A stretch of DNA of 64,000 nucleotides from Megachile rotundata (lineage: Eukaryota > Arthropoda > Insecta > Hymenoptera > Megachilidae), in NCBI RefSeq assembly GCF_050947335.1, contig NC_134983.1:434001-498000 (forward strand), given 5' to 3'. The notes under the pieces are model-generated. The model worked only from the letters and a program-made list of their open reading frames with translations. It searched no databases and had not been told where the DNA came from. Of the stretch, positions 30,275-48,189 are shown one piece after another. The first letter of the stretch is position 1. Each line of letters starts with the position of its first letter. A program made the position numbers and the translations under genes.

Positions 30275-33259
30275 TCACACAATCACACAATCAGACAATC
30301 ACACAATCACACAATCACACAATCACACAGTCACACAGTCACACAATCACACAACCACACAATCACACAATCACACAATCACACAATCACACACTCACAC
30401 AATCACACAGACACAATCACACAATCACAATCACACAATCACAATCACACAATCACACAATCACACAATCACACAATCACACAATCACACAATCACACAA
30501 TCACACAATCACACAATCACACAATCACACAATCACACAATCACACAATCACACAATCACACAATCACACAATCACACAATCACACAATCACACAATCAC
30601 ACAATCACACAATCACACAATCACACAAGCACACAATCACTCAATCACACAATCACACAATCACACAATCTCACTATCACACAATCACACAATCACGCAA
30701 TCACACAATCACACAATTACTCAGTCACACAATCACACAATCACACAATCACAATCGCACAATCACAATTACACAAACACACAATCACACAATCACAATC
30801 ACACAGTCACACAATCTCAATCACGCAATCACACAATCACGATCACACAATCACACAATCACACAATCACACAATCACACAATCACACAATCACACAATC
30901 ACACAATCACACAATCACAAACTCACACAATCACACAATCACAATCACACAATCACAATCACACAATCACACAATCACACAATCACACAATCACACAATC
31001 ACACAATCACACAATCACGGTCACACAATCACGGTCACTCAATCACGGTCACACCATCACGGTCACAAAATCACGGTCACACAATCACGGTCACACAATC
31101 ACACAATCACACAATCACACAATCACACAATCACACAATCACACAATCACACAATCACTCAATCACACAATAACACACTCACACAATAACACACTCACAC
31201 AATCACACAGTCACAATCACACAATCACGATCGCACAACCACACAATCACACAAACACACAATCACACAATCAGACAATCACACAATCACACAATCACAC
31301 AATCACACAATCACACAATCACACAATCACACAATCACACAATCACACAATCACACAATCACACAATCACACAATCACACAATCACACAATCACAATCAC
31401 AATTACACAATCACACAATCACACAATCACAGTTACACAGTCACACAATCTCAATCACGCAATCACACAATCACGATCACACAATCACACAATCACACAA
31501 TCACACAATCACACAATCACACAATCACACAATCACACAATCACACAATCACAAACTCACACAATCACACAATCACAATCACACAATCACAATCACACAA
31601 TCACACAATCACACAATCACACAATCACACAATCACACAATCACACAATCACGGTCACACAATCACGGTCACTCAATCACGGTCACACAATCACGGTCAC
31701 AAAATCACGGTCACACAATCACGGTCACACAATCACACAATCACACAATCACACAATCACACAATCACACAATCACACAATCACACAATCACTCAATCAC
31801 ACAATAACACACTCACACAATAACACACTCACACAATCACACAGTCACAATCACACAATCACGATCGCACAACCACACAATCACACAAACACACAATCAC
31901 ACAATCAGACAATCACACAATCACACAATCACACAATCACACAATCACACAATCACACAATCACACAATCACACAAGCACACAATCACTCAACCACACAA
32001 TCACACAATCACACAATCACACTATCACACAATCACACAATCACACAATCACAATCGCACAATCACAATTACACAATCACACAATCACACAATCACACAA
32101 TCACACAATCACAATCACACAGTCACACAATCTCAATCACGCAATCACACAATCACGATCACACAATCACACAATCACACAATCACACAATCACACAATC
32201 ACACAATCACACAATCACACAATCACACAATCACACAATCACACAATCACACAATCACACCATCACACAATCACACAGTCACACAATCACACAATCACAC
32301 AATCACACAGTCACACAATCACGATTACACAATCACAATCACACGATCACAATCACACAATCACACAGTCACACAATCACACAATCACAATCACGCAATC
32401 ACACAATCACGATGACACAATCGCGATCACACAATCACGGTCACACAATCACGGTCACACAATCACACAATCACACAATCACACAATCACACAATCACAC
32501 AATCACACAATCACACAATCACACAATCACACAATCACACAATCACACAATCACACAATCACACCATCACTCAATCACACAATCACACAATCACACAATC
32601 ACACAATCACACAATCACACAATCACAATCGCACAATCACAATTACACAATCACACAATCACACAATCACACAATCACACAACCACACAATCACACAATC
32701 ACACAATCACACAATCACACACTCACACAATCACACAGACACAATCACACAATCACAATCACACAATCACACAATCACACAATCACACAATCACTCAGTC
32801 ACACAATCACACAATCACACAATCACACAATCACACAATCACACAATCACACAATCACACAATCACACAGTCACACAGTCACACAATCACACAACCACAC
32901 AATCACACAATCACACAATCACACAATCACGCACTCACACAATCACACAGACACAATCACACAATCACAATCACACAATCACAATCACACAATCACAATC
33001 ACACAATCACACAATCACACAATCACACAATCACACAATCACACAATCACACAATCGCACAATCACACAATCACACAATCACACAATCACACAATCACAC
33101 AATCACACAATCACACAATCACACAATCACACAATCACACAATCACACAATCACACAATCACAATCACACAATCACAATCACACAATCACAATCACACAA
33201 TCACAATCACACAATCACAACCACACAATCACAATCACACAATCACACAATCACACAAT
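30275..33259. repeat. 3-kb module later duplicated at 51,380-54,370 and 59,010-62,030
   Basis: Shared markers are aatcagac (30,289/51,391), acactc (30,391/51,493) and cassette atg (32,412/53,538, and 61,174). Two internal repeats about 634 bases apart carry aataacacactcacac twice over (31,169 and 31,803), each preceded by an acggtc block with acaaaatc and followed by acgatcgc and acaaacac. The unit acagttac occurs here (about 31,429) and in the related copies. A perfect run follows the cassette. Confidence 0.83.
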
Positions 33260-33605
33260 CACACAATCACAATAACGCAATCACACAATCACGATTACAC
33301 AATCACAATCACACGATCTCAATCACACAATCACACAGTCACACAATCACAATCACACAATCACAATCACACAATCACACAATCACACAATCACACAATC
33401 ACTCAGTCACACAATCACACAATCACACAATCACTCAATCACACAATCACACAATCACACAATCACACAATCACACAATCACACAATCACACAATCACAC
33501 AATCACACAATCACACAATCACACCATCACACAATCACACAATCACACAATCACACAATCACACAATCACACAATCACACAATCACACAATCACACAATC
33601 ACACA
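33260..33605. repeat. Head of the 33-42 kb block, aataacgc marker
   Basis: 14-base composites with an acaacc variant (about 33,218) lead to aataacgc (33,271), acgattac, aatctc and actcagtc units and accatc at 33,533. The same head occurs at 42,221 (offset 8,950) and 62,041 (offset 28,770), and a related one at 2,441, 6,349 and 26,621. It joins without a break to the 3,204-base tandem. Confidence 0.85.
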
Positions 33606-36600
33606 AGCACACAATCACACAATCACAATTACACAATTACACAATCACACAATCACACAATCACACAATCACACGATCACACGATCACACGATCATACGA
33701 TCACACGATCACACGATCACACGATCACACGATCACTCGATCACACACTCACACAATCACACAGTCACAATCACACAATCACACAATCACACAATCAAAC
33801 GAACACACGATCACACGATCACACGATCACACGATCACACGATCACACGATCACACGATCACACGATCACACGATCACACGATCACACGATCACACAATC
33901 ACGCAATCACACAATCACGCAATCGCAATCACGCAATCACAGTCACACAATCACAATCACACAATCACAATCACACAATCACAATTACACAATTACTCAA
34001 TCACACAAGCACACAAGCACACAATCACACAATCACACAATCACACAATCACACAATCACACAATCACACAATCACACAAACACAATCACACAATCACAC
34101 AATCACAATCACACAATCACAATTACACAATTACACAATCACACAATCACACAATCACACAATCACACAATCACTCAATCACACAATCACACAATCACAA
34201 AATCACAAAATCACACAATCACACAGTCACACAATCACATAATCACACAACCACACAATCACACTATCACACAATCACACAATCACACAATCACACAATC
34301 ACACAAGCACACAAGCACACAATCACACAATCACACAATCACACAATCACACAACCACACAATCACTCAAGCACGCAGTCACAATCACACAATCACACAA
34401 TCACACAATCACACGATCACACGATCACACGATCACACGATCACACGATCACACGATCACACAATCACACATTCACACAATCACACAATCATACCATCAC
34501 ACAATCACACAATCACACATTCACACAATCACGCAATCACAATCACGCAATCACAATCACGCAATCACAATCACGCAATCACAATCACGCAATCACAATC
34601 ACGCAATCACACAATCACGGTCACACAATCACGGTCACACAATCACGATCACACAATAACGGTCACACAATCACGGTCACACAACCACACAATCACACAA
34701 TCACACAATCACACAATCACACAGTCATACAATCACACAATCACGCAATCACACAATCACACAATCACACAATCACACAATCACACAATCACACAATCAC
34801 ACAATCACACAATCACACAATCACACAATCACACAAGCACACAATCACACAATCACACAATCACACAACCACACAGTCACACAATCACACAATCACAATC
34901 ACGCAATCACACAATCACGGTCACACAATCACGGTCACACAATCACGGTCACTCAATCGCGGTCACTCAATCACGGACACACAATCACACAATCACACAA
35001 TCACACAATCACACAATCACACAATCACACAATCACACAATCACACAATCACTCAATCACACAATCACACAATCACAGAATCACAATATCACACAATCAC
35101 ACAATCACACAATCACACAATCACACAATCACACAATCAAACAATCACACAACCACACAATCACTCAAGCACGCAGTCACAATCACACAATCGCACAATC
35201 ACACCATCACACAATCACACCATCACACAATCACACCATCACACAATCACATAATCACACATTCACACAATCACGCAATCACAATCACGCAATCACAATC
35301 ACACAATCACAATCACGCAATCACAATCACGCAATCACACAATCACGGCCACACAATCACGGTCACTCAATCACGGTCACTCAATCACGGACACACAATC
35401 ACACAGTCACACAATCACTCAATCACACAATCACACAATCACACAATCACACAATAACAATCACACAATCACAATCACGCAATCACAATCACGCAATCAC
35501 ACAATCACGGTCACACAATCACGGTCACTCAATCACGGTCACTCAATCACGGACACACAATCACACAGTCACACAATCACTCAATCACACAATCACACAA
35601 TCACACAATCACACAATAACAATCACACAATCACACAATCACACAATCACGGTCACACAATCACACAATCACGGTCACACAATCACGGTCACACAATCAC
35701 GGTCACACAATCACGGTCACACAACCACACAATCACACAATCACACAATCACACAATCACACAGTCATACAATCACACAATCACGCAATCACACAATCAC
35801 ACAATCACACAATCACACAATCACACAATCACACAATCACACGAGCACACAATCACACAATCACACAATCACACAATCACACAGTCACACAATCACACAA
35901 TCACAATCACGCAATCACACAATCACGGTCACACAATCACGGTCACTCAATCGCGGTCACTCAATCACGGACACACAATCACGCAATCACACAATCACAC
36001 AATCACACAATCACACGATCACACGATCACACGATCATACGATCACACGATCACACGATCACACGATCACACGATCACTCGATCACACACTCACACAATC
36101 ACACAGTCACAATCACACAATCACACAATCACACAATCAAACGAACACACGATCACACGATCACACAATCACACATTCACACAATCACACAATCATACCA
36201 TCACACAATCACACAATCACACATTCACACAATCACGCAATCACAATCACGCAATCACAATCACGCAATCACAATCACGCAATCACAATCACGCAATCAC
36301 ACAATCACGGTCACACAATCACGGCCACACAATCACGATCACACAATCACGGTCACACAATCACGGTCACACAACCACACAATCACACAATCACACAATC
36401 ACACAATCACACAATCACACAGTCATACAATCACACAATCACGCAATCACACAATCACACAATCACACAATCACACAATCACACAATCACACAATCACAC
36501 AATCACACAATCACACAATCACACAATCACACAAGCACACAATCACACAATCACACAATCACACAATCACACAGTCACACAATCACACAATCACAATCAC

Positions 36601-36809
36601 GCAATCACACAATCACGGTCACACAATCACGGTCACACAATCACGGTCACTCAATCGCGGTCACTCAATCACAGACACACAATCACACAATCACACAATC
36701 ACACAATCACACAATCACACAATCACACAATCACACAATCACTCAATCACACAATCACACAATCACAGAATCACAATATCACACAATCACACAATCACAC
36801 AATCACACA
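33606..36809. repeat. 3,204-base tandem duplication, copy A
   Basis: Twelve markers checked from acaagc (33,603) to acagaa (36,765) all recur exactly 3,204 bases later, including gatcatacga (33,691 and 36,033), acaaacac (34,077), aataacgg (34,655), acaacc (34,867), tcgcac (35,191), aataacaatc (35,453) and acagac (36,671). No length change was seen. The unit combines a 1.58-kb-type module (33,606-35,150) with shorter modules closed by cggacac. The triple accatc near 35,200 is private to this family. Confidence 0.92.
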
Positions 36810-39800
36810 AGCACACAATCACACAATCACAATTACACAATTACACAATCACACAATCACACAATCACACAATCACACGATCACACGATCACACGATCAT
36901 ACGATCACACGATCACACGATCACACGATCACACGATCACTCGATCACACACTCACACAATCACACAGTCACAATCACACAATCACACAATCACACAATC
37001 AAACGAACACACGATCACACGATCACACGATCACACGATCACACGATCACACGATCACACGATCACACGATCACACGATCACACGATCACACGATCACAC
37101 AATCACGCAATCACACAATCACGCAATCGCAATCACGCAATCACAGTCACACAATCACAATCACACAATCACAATCACACAATCACAATTACACAATTAC
37201 TCAATCACACAAGCACACAAGCACACAATCACACAATCACACAATCACACAATCACACAATCACACAATCACACAATCACACAAACACAATCACACAATC
37301 ACACAATCACAATCACACAATCACAATTACACAATTACACAATCACACAATCACACAATCACACAATCACACAATCACTCAATCACACAATCACACAATC
37401 ACAAAATCACAAAATCACACAATCACACAGTCACACAATCACATAATCACACAACCACACAATCACACTATCACACAATCACACAATCACACAATCACAC
37501 AATCACACAAGCACACAAGCACACAATCACACAATCACACAATCACACAATCACACAACCACACAATCACTCAAGCACGCAGTCACAATCACACAATCAC
37601 ACAATCACACAATCACACGATCACACGATCACACGATCACACGATCACACGATCACACGATCACACAATCACACATTCACACAATCACACAATCATACCA
37701 TCACACAATCACACAATCACACATTCACACAATCACGCAATCACAATCACGCAATCACAATCACGCAATCACAATCACGCAATCACAATCACGCAATCAC
37801 AATCACGCAATCACACAATCACGGTCACACAATCACGGTCACACAATCACGATCACACAATAACGGTCACACAATCACGGTCACACAACCACACAATCAC
37901 ACAATCACACAATCACACAATCACACAGTCATACAATCACACAATCACGCAATCACACAATCACACAATCACACAATCACACAATCACACAATCACACAA
38001 TCACACAATCACACAATCACACAATCACACAATCACACAAGCACACAATCACACAATCACACAATCACACAACCACACAGTCACACAATCACACAATCAC
38101 AATCACGCAATCACACAATCACGGTCACACAATCACGGTCACACAATCACGGTCACTCAATCGCGGTCACTCAATCACGGACACACAATCACACAATCAC
38201 ACAATCACACAATCACACAATCACACAATCACACAATCACACAATCACACAATCACTCAATCACACAATCACACAATCACAGAATCACAATATCACACAA
38301 TCACACAATCACACAATCACACAATCACACAATCACACAATCAAACAATCACACAACCACACAATCACTCAAGCACGCAGTCACAATCACACAATCGCAC
38401 AATCACACCATCACACAATCACACCATCACACAATCACACCATCACACAATCACATAATCACACATTCACACAATCACGCAATCACAATCACGCAATCAC
38501 AATCACACAATCACAATCACGCAATCACAATCACGCAATCACACAATCACGGCCACACAATCACGGTCACTCAATCACGGTCACTCAATCACGGACACAC
38601 AATCACACAGTCACACAATCACTCAATCACACAATCACACAATCACACAATCACACAATAACAATCACACAATCACAATCACGCAATCACAATCACGCAA
38701 TCACACAATCACGGTCACACAATCACGGTCACTCAATCACGGTCACTCAATCACGGACACACAATCACACAGTCACACAATCACTCAATCACACAATCAC
38801 ACAATCACACAATCACACAATAACAATCACACAATCACACAATCACACAATCACGGTCACACAATCACACAATCACGGTCACACAATCACGGTCACACAA
38901 TCACGGTCACACAATCACGGTCACACAACCACACAATCACACAATCACACAATCACACAATCACACAGTCATACAATCACACAATCACGCAATCACACAA
39001 TCACACAATCACACAATCACACAATCACACAATCACACAATCACACGAGCACACAATCACACAATCACACAATCACACAATCACACAGTCACACAATCAC
39101 ACAATCACAATCACGCAATCACACAATCACGGTCACACAATCACGGTCACTCAATCGCGGTCACTCAATCACGGACACACAATCACGCAATCACACAATC
39201 ACACAATCACACAATCACACGATCACACGATCACACGATCATACGATCACACGATCACACGATCACACGATCACACGATCACTCGATCACACACTCACAC
39301 AATCACACAGTCACAATCACACAATCACACAATCACACAATCAAACGAACACACGATCACACGATCACACAATCACACATTCACACAATCACACAATCAT
39401 ACCATCACACAATCACACAATCACACATTCACACAATCACGCAATCACAATCACGCAATCACAATCACGCAATCACAATCACGCAATCACAATCACGCAA
39501 TCACACAATCACGGTCACACAATCACGGCCACACAATCACGATCACACAATCACGGTCACACAATCACGGTCACACAACCACACAATCACACAATCACAC
39601 AATCACACAATCACACAATCACACAGTCATACAATCACACAATCACGCAATCACACAATCACACAATCACACAATCACACAATCACACAATCACACAATC
39701 ACACAATCACACAATCACACAATCACACAATCACACAAGCACACAATCACACAATCACACAATCACACAATCACACAGTCACACAATCACACAATCACAA

Positions 39801-40013
39801 TCACGCAATCACACAATCACGGTCACACAATCACGGTCACACAATCACGGTCACTCAATCGCGGTCACTCAATCACAGACACACAATCACACAATCACAC
39901 AATCACACAATCACACAATCACACAATCACACAATCACACAATCACTCAATCACACAATCACACAATCACAGAATCACAATATCACACAATCACACAATC
40001 ACACAATCACACA
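36810..40013. repeat. 3,204-base tandem duplication, copy B
   Basis: This is the counterpart of 33,606-36,809, with every checked marker at offset 3,204. The junction at about 36,807 shows acaagc directly after the perfect units that follow acagaatcacaatatc. In copy B that same place continues into aatcaaac instead (about 40,024). This is the signature of a simple head-to-tail duplication. Confidence 0.92.
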
Positions 40014-42100
40014 ATCACACAATCAAACAATCACACAACCACACAATCACTCAAGCACGCAGTCACAATCACACAATCACACAATCACACAATCACACGA
40101 TCACACGATCACACGATCACACGATCACACGATCACACGATCACACGATCACACGATCACACAATCACACATTCACACAATCGCACAATCACACCATCAC
40201 ACAATCACACAATCACACATTCACACAATCACGCAATCACAATCACGCAATCACAATCACGCAATCACAATCACGCAATCACAATCACGCAATCACACAA
40301 TCACGGTCACACAATCACGGTCACTCAATCACGGTCACTCAATCACGGACACACAATCACACAGTCACACAATCACTCAATCACACAATCACACAATCAC
40401 ACAATCACACAATAACAATCACACAATCACACAATCACACAATCAAACAATCACACAATCACACAATCACACAATCACACAATCACACAATCACACAATC
40501 ACATAATCACACAACCACACAACCACACAATCACACAATCACACAATCACACAATCACACAATCACACAATCACACGATCACACGATCACACGATCACAC
40601 GATCACACGATCACACGATCACACAATCACACATTCACACAATCACACAATCACACCATCACACAATCACATAATCACACATTCACACAATCACGCAATC
40701 ACAATCACGCAATCACAATCACGCAATCACACAATCACGGTCACACAATCACGGTCACTCAATCACGGTCACTCAATCACGGACACACAATCACACAGTC
40801 ACACAATCACTCAATCACACAATCACACAATCACACAATCACACAATAACAATCACACAATCACACAATCACACAATCACGGTCACACAATCACACAATC
40901 ACGGTCACACAATCACGGTCACACAATCACGGTCACACAATCACGGTCACACAATCACGGTCACACAACCACACAATCACACAATCACACAATCACACAA
41001 TCACACAGTCATACAATCACACAATCACGCAATCACACAATCACACAATCACACAATCACACAATCACACAATCACACAATCACACGAGCACACAATCAC
41101 ACAATCACACAATCACACAATCACACAGTCACACAATCACACAATCACAATCACGCAATCACACAATCACGGTCACACAATCACGGTCACTCAATCGCGG
41201 TCACTCAATCACGGACACACAATCACGCAATCACACAATCACACAATCACACAATCACACAATCACACGATCACACGATCACACGATCACACGATCACAC
41301 GATCACACAATCACACATTCACACAATCACACAATCACACCATCACACAATCACACAATCACGCAATCACACAATCACACAATCACACAATCACACAATC
41401 ACACGAGCACACAATCACACAATCACACAATCACACAATCACACAGTCACACAATCACACAATCACAATCACGCAATCACACAATCACGGTCACGCAATC
41501 ACGGTCACTCAATCACGGTCACTCAATCACGGACACACAATCACACAGTCACACAATCACTCAATCACACAATCACACAATCACAAAATCACAAGATCAC
41601 ACAATCACACAATCACACAATCACACAGTCACACAATCACACAACCACACAATCACTCAAGCACGCAGTCACAATCACACAATCACACAATCACACAATC
41701 ACACGATCACACGATCACACGATCACACGATCACACGATCACACGATCACACAATCACACATTCACACAATCACACAATCACACCATCACACAATCACAC
41801 AATCACACATTCACACAATCACGCAATCACAATCACGCAATCACAATCACGCAATCACACAATCACGGTCACGCAATCACGGTCACTCAATCACGGTCAC
41901 TCAATCACGGACACACAATCACACAGTCACACAATCACTCAATCATACAATCACACAATCACACAATCACACAATAACAATCACACAATCACACAATCAC
42001 ACAATCAAACAATCACACAATCACACAATCACACAATCACACAATCACACAATCACATAATCACACAAACACACAACCACACAATCACACAATCACACAA
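40014..42100. repeat. Short modules after the 3,204-base pair, repeated at 45,744-47,830
   Basis: Markers recur 5,730 bases later: aataacaatc 40,411/46,141 and acataatc 42,055/47,785. The order (CGATC run, acattc, accatc, acgc, acggtc, cggacac, aataac, acagtcatac, acgagcac) resembles 3,820-5,870 and 28,000-30,030. One difference is acaaacac at about 42,066 against acaaccac at 47,796. Near 42,100 the sequence jumps to 14-base composites, a junction back to the 33.16-kb type. Confidence 0.85.
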
Positions 42101-45100
42101 TCACACAATCACAATCACACAATCACAATCACACAATCACAATCACACAATCACAATCACACAATCACAACCACACAATCACAATCACACAATCACACAA
42201 TCACACAATCACACAATCACAATAACGCAATCACACAATCACGATTACACAATCACAATCACACGATCTCAATCACACAATCACACAGTCACACAATCAC
42301 AATCACACAATCACAATCACACAATCACACAATCACACAATCACACAATCACTCAGTCACACAATCACACAATCACACAATCACTCAATCACACAATCAC
42401 ACAATCACACAATCACACAATCACACAATCACACAATCACACAATCACACAATCACACAATCACACAATCACACCATCACACAATCACACAATCACACAA
42501 TCACACAATCACACAATCACACAATCACACAATCACACAATCACACAATCACACAAGCACACAATCACACAATCACAATTACACAATTACACAATCACAC
42601 AATCACACAATCACACAATCACACGATCACACGATCACACGATCATACGATCACACGATCACACGATCACACGATCACACGATCACTCGATCACACACTC
42701 ACACAATCACACAGTCACAATCACACAATCACACAATCACACAATCAAACGAACACACGATCACACGATCACACGATCACACGATCACACGATCACACGA
42801 TCACACGATCACACGATCACACGATCACACGATCACACGATCACACAATCACGCAATCACACAATCACGCAATCGCAATCACGCAATCACAGTCACACAA
42901 TCACAATCACACAATCACAATCACACAATCACAATTACACAATTACTCAATCACACAAGCACACAAGCACACAATCACACAATCACACAATCACACAATC
43001 ACACAATCACACAATCACACAATCACACAAACACAATCACACAATCACACAATCACAATCACACAATCACAATTACACAATTACACAATCACACAATCAC
43101 ACAATCACACAATCACACAATCACTCAATCACACAATCACACAATCACAAAATCACAAAATCACACAATCACACAGTCACACAATCACATAATCACACAA
43201 CCACACAATCACACTATCACACAATCACACAATCACACAATCACACAATCACACAAGCACACAAGCACACAATCACACAATCACACAATCACACAATCAC
43301 ACAACCACACAATCACTCAAGCACGCAGTCACAATCACACAATCACACAATCACACAATCACACGATCACACGATCACACGATCACACGATCACACGATC
43401 ACACGATCACACAATCACACATTCACACAATCACACAATCATACCATCACACAATCACACAATCACACATTCACACAATCACGCAATCACAATCACGCAA
43501 TCACAATCACGCAATCACAATCACGCAATCACAATCACGCAATCACAATCACGCAATCACACAATCACGGTCACACAATCACGGTCACACAATCACGATC
43601 ACACAATAACGGTCACACAATCACGGTCACACAACCACACAATCACACAATCACACAATCACACAATCACACAGTCATACAATCACACAATCACGCAATC
43701 ACACAATCACACAATCACACAATCACACAATCACACAATCACACAATCACACAATCACACAATCACACAATCACACAATCACACAAGCACACAATCACAC
43801 AATCACACAATCACACAACCACACAGTCACACAATCACACAATCACAATCACGCAATCACACAATCACGGTCACACAATCACGGTCACACAATCACGGTC
43901 ACTCAATCGCGGTCACTCAATCACGGACACACAATCACACAATCACACAATCACACAATCACACAATCACACAATCACACAATCACTCAATCACACAATC
44001 ACACAATCACAGAATCACAATATCACACAATCACACAATCACACAATCACACAATCACACAATCACACAATCAAACAATCACACAACCACACAATCACTC
44101 AAGCACGCAGTCACAATCACACAATCGCACAATCACACCATCACACAATCACACCATCACACAATCACACCATCACACAATCACATAATCACACATTCAC
44201 ACAATCACGCAATCACAATCACGCAATCACAATCACACAATCACAATCACGCAATCACAATCACGCAATCACACAATCACGGCCACACAATCACGGTCAC
44301 TCAATCACGGTCACTCAATCACGGACACACAATCACACAGTCACACAATCACTCAATCACACAATCACACAATCACACAATCACACAATAACAATCACAC
44401 AATCACAATCACGCAATCACAATCACGCAATCACACAATCACGGTCACACAATCACGGTCACTCAATCACGGTCACTCAATCACGGACACACAATCACAC
44501 AGTCACACAATCACTCAATCACACAATCACACAATCACACAATCACACAATAACAATCACACAATCACACAATCACACAATCACGGTCACACAATCACAC
44601 AATCACGGTCACACAATCACGGTCACACAATCACGGTCACACAATCACGGTCACACAACCACACAATCACACAATCACACAATCACACAATCACACAGTC
44701 ATACAATCACACAATCACGCAATCACACAATCACACAATCACACAATCACACAATCACACAATCACACAATCACACGAGCACACAATCACACAATCACAC
44801 AATCACACAATCACACAGTCACACAATCACACAATCACAATCACGCAATCACACAATCACGGTCACACAATCACGGTCACTCAATCGCGGTCACTCAATC
44901 ACGGACACACAATCACGCAATCACACAATCACACAATCACACAATCACACGATCACACGATCACACGATCATACGATCACACGATCACACGATCACACGA
45001 TCACACGATCACTCGATCACACACTCACACAATCACACAGTCACAATCACACAATCACACAATCACACAATCAAACGAACACACGATCACACGATCACAC

Positions 45101-46329
45101 AATCACACATTCACACAATCACACAATCATACCATCACACAATCACACAATCACACATTCACACAATCACGCAATCACAATCACGCAATCACAATCACGC
45201 AATCACAATCACGCAATCACAATCACGCAATCACACAATCACGGTCACACAATCACGGCCACACAATCACGATCACACAATCACGGTCACACAATCACGG
45301 TCACACAACCACACAATCACACAATCACACAATCACACAATCACACAATCACACAGTCATACAATCACACAATCACGCAATCACACAATCACACAATCAC
45401 ACAATCACACAATCACACAATCACACAATCACACAATCACACAATCACACAATCACACAATCACACAAGCACACAATCACACAATCACACAATCACACAA
45501 TCACACAGTCACACAATCACACAATCACAATCACGCAATCACACAATCACGGTCACACAATCACGGTCACACAATCACGGTCACTCAATCGCGGTCACTC
45601 AATCACAGACACACAATCACACAATCACACAATCACACAATCACACAATCACACAATCACACAATCACACAATCACTCAATCACACAATCACACAATCAC
45701 AGAATCACAATATCACACAATCACACAATCACACAATCACACAATCACACAATCAAACAATCACACAACCACACAATCACTCAAGCACGCAGTCACAATC
45801 ACACAATCACACAATCACACAATCACACGATCACACGATCACACGATCACACGATCACACGATCACACGATCACACGATCACACGATCACACAATCACAC
45901 ATTCACACAATCGCACAATCACACCATCACACAATCACACAATCACACATTCACACAATCACGCAATCACAATCACGCAATCACAATCACGCAATCACAA
46001 TCACGCAATCACAATCACGCAATCACACAATCACGGTCACACAATCACGGTCACTCAATCACGGTCACTCAATCACGGACACACAATCACACAGTCACAC
46101 AATCACTCAATCACACAATCACACAATCACACAATCACACAATAACAATCACACAATCACACAATCACACAATCAAACAATCACACAATCACACAATCAC
46201 ACAATCACACAATCACACAATCACACAATCACATAATCACACAACCACACAACCACACAATCACACAATCACACAATCACACAATCACACAATCACACAA
46301 TCACACGATCACACGATCACACGATCACA
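42101..46329. repeat. Second copy of the 33.16-42.1 kb block, minus one 3,204-base unit
   Basis: Markers follow the first block at offset 8,950 to 8,934 up to about 44,400 (aataacgc 33,271/42,221, acaagc 33,603/42,553, aataacgg 34,655/43,605, aataacaatc 35,453/44,387). They also follow copy B at about 5,730 (gatcatacga 39,237/44,967). Since 8,950 is 5,730 plus 3,204 plus two octamers, this copy holds one of the two tandem units. Two octamers are missing near 43,930-43,980. Confidence 0.87.
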
Positions 46330-48189
46330 CGATCACACGATCACACGATCACACAATCACACATTCACACAATCACACAATCACACCATCACACAATCAC
46401 ATAATCACACATTCACACAATCACGCAATCACAATCACGCAATCACAATCACGCAATCACACAATCACGGTCACACAATCACGGTCACTCAATCACGGTC
46501 ACTCAATCACGGACACACAATCACACAGTCACACAATCACTCAATCACACAATCACACAATCACACAATCACACAATAACAATCACACAATCACACAATC
46601 ACACAATCACGGTCACACAATCACACAATCACGGTCACACAATCACGGTCACACAATCACGGTCACACAATCACGGTCACACAATCACGGTCACACAACC
46701 ACACAATCACACAATCACACAATCACACAATCACACAGTCATACAATCACACAATCACGCAATCACACAATCACACAATCACACAATCACACAATCACAC
46801 AATCACACAATCACACGAGCACACAATCACACAATCACACAATCACACAATCACACAGTCACACAATCACACAATCACAATCACGCAATCACACAATCAC
46901 GGTCACACAATCACGGTCACTCAATCGCGGTCACTCAATCACGGACACACAATCACGCAATCACACAATCACACAATCACACAATCACACAATCACACGA
47001 TCACACGATCACACGATCACACGATCACACGATCACACAATCACACATTCACACAATCACACAATCACACCATCACACAATCACACAATCACGCAATCAC
47101 ACAATCACACAATCACACAATCACACAATCACACGAGCACACAATCACACAATCACACAATCACACAATCACACAGTCACACAATCACACAATCACAATC
47201 ACGCAATCACACAATCACGGTCACGCAATCACGGTCACTCAATCACGGTCACTCAATCACGGACACACAATCACACAGTCACACAATCACTCAATCACAC
47301 AATCACACAATCACAAAATCACAAGATCACACAATCACACAATCACACAATCACACAGTCACACAATCACACAACCACACAATCACTCAAGCACGCAGTC
47401 ACAATCACACAATCACACAATCACACAATCACACGATCACACGATCACACGATCACACGATCACACGATCACACGATCACACAATCACACATTCACACAA
47501 TCACACAATCACACCATCACACAATCACACAATCACACATTCACACAATCACGCAATCACAATCACGCAATCACAATCACGCAATCACACAATCACGGTC
47601 ACGCAATCACGGTCACTCAATCACGGTCACTCAATCACGGACACACAATCACACAGTCACACAATCACTCAATCATACAATCACACAATCACACAATCAC
47701 ACAATAACAATCACACAATCACACAATCACACAATCAAACAATCACACAATCACACAATCACACAATCACACAATCACACAATCACATAATCACACAACC
47801 ACACAACCACACAATCACACAATCACACAATCACACAATCACACAATCACACAATCACTCAATCACACAATCACACAATCACAAAATCACAAGATCACAC
47901 AATCACACAATCACACAATCACACAGTCACACAATCACACAACCACACAATCACTCAAGCACGCAGTCACAATCACACAATCACACAATCACACAATCAC
48001 ACGATCACACGATCACACGATCACACGATCACACGATCACACGATCACACAATCACACATTCACACAATCACACAATCACACCATCACACAATCACACAA
48101 TCACACAATCACACAATCAGACAATCACACAATCACACAATCACACAATCACACAGTCACACAGTCACACAATCACACAACCACACAAT
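46330..48189. repeat. 1.86-kb tandem, copy 1
   Basis: Markers recur 1,856-1,864 bases later: acattc 46,361/48,225, agtcat 46,737/48,601, atacaa 47,675/49,531 and acataa 47,785/49,641. The copy ends with aatcagac, two acagtc units and acaacc, then switches directly to three CGATC units at about 48,190, the tandem junction. Confidence 0.85.

Noticed and set aside
33606..40013. Calling the 3,204-base pair a certain assembly error
   Set aside because: Exact spacing alone cannot separate a recent duplication from a mis-join; the junction is clean and other tandem pairs of the same kind exist in the window, so I leave both explanations open.
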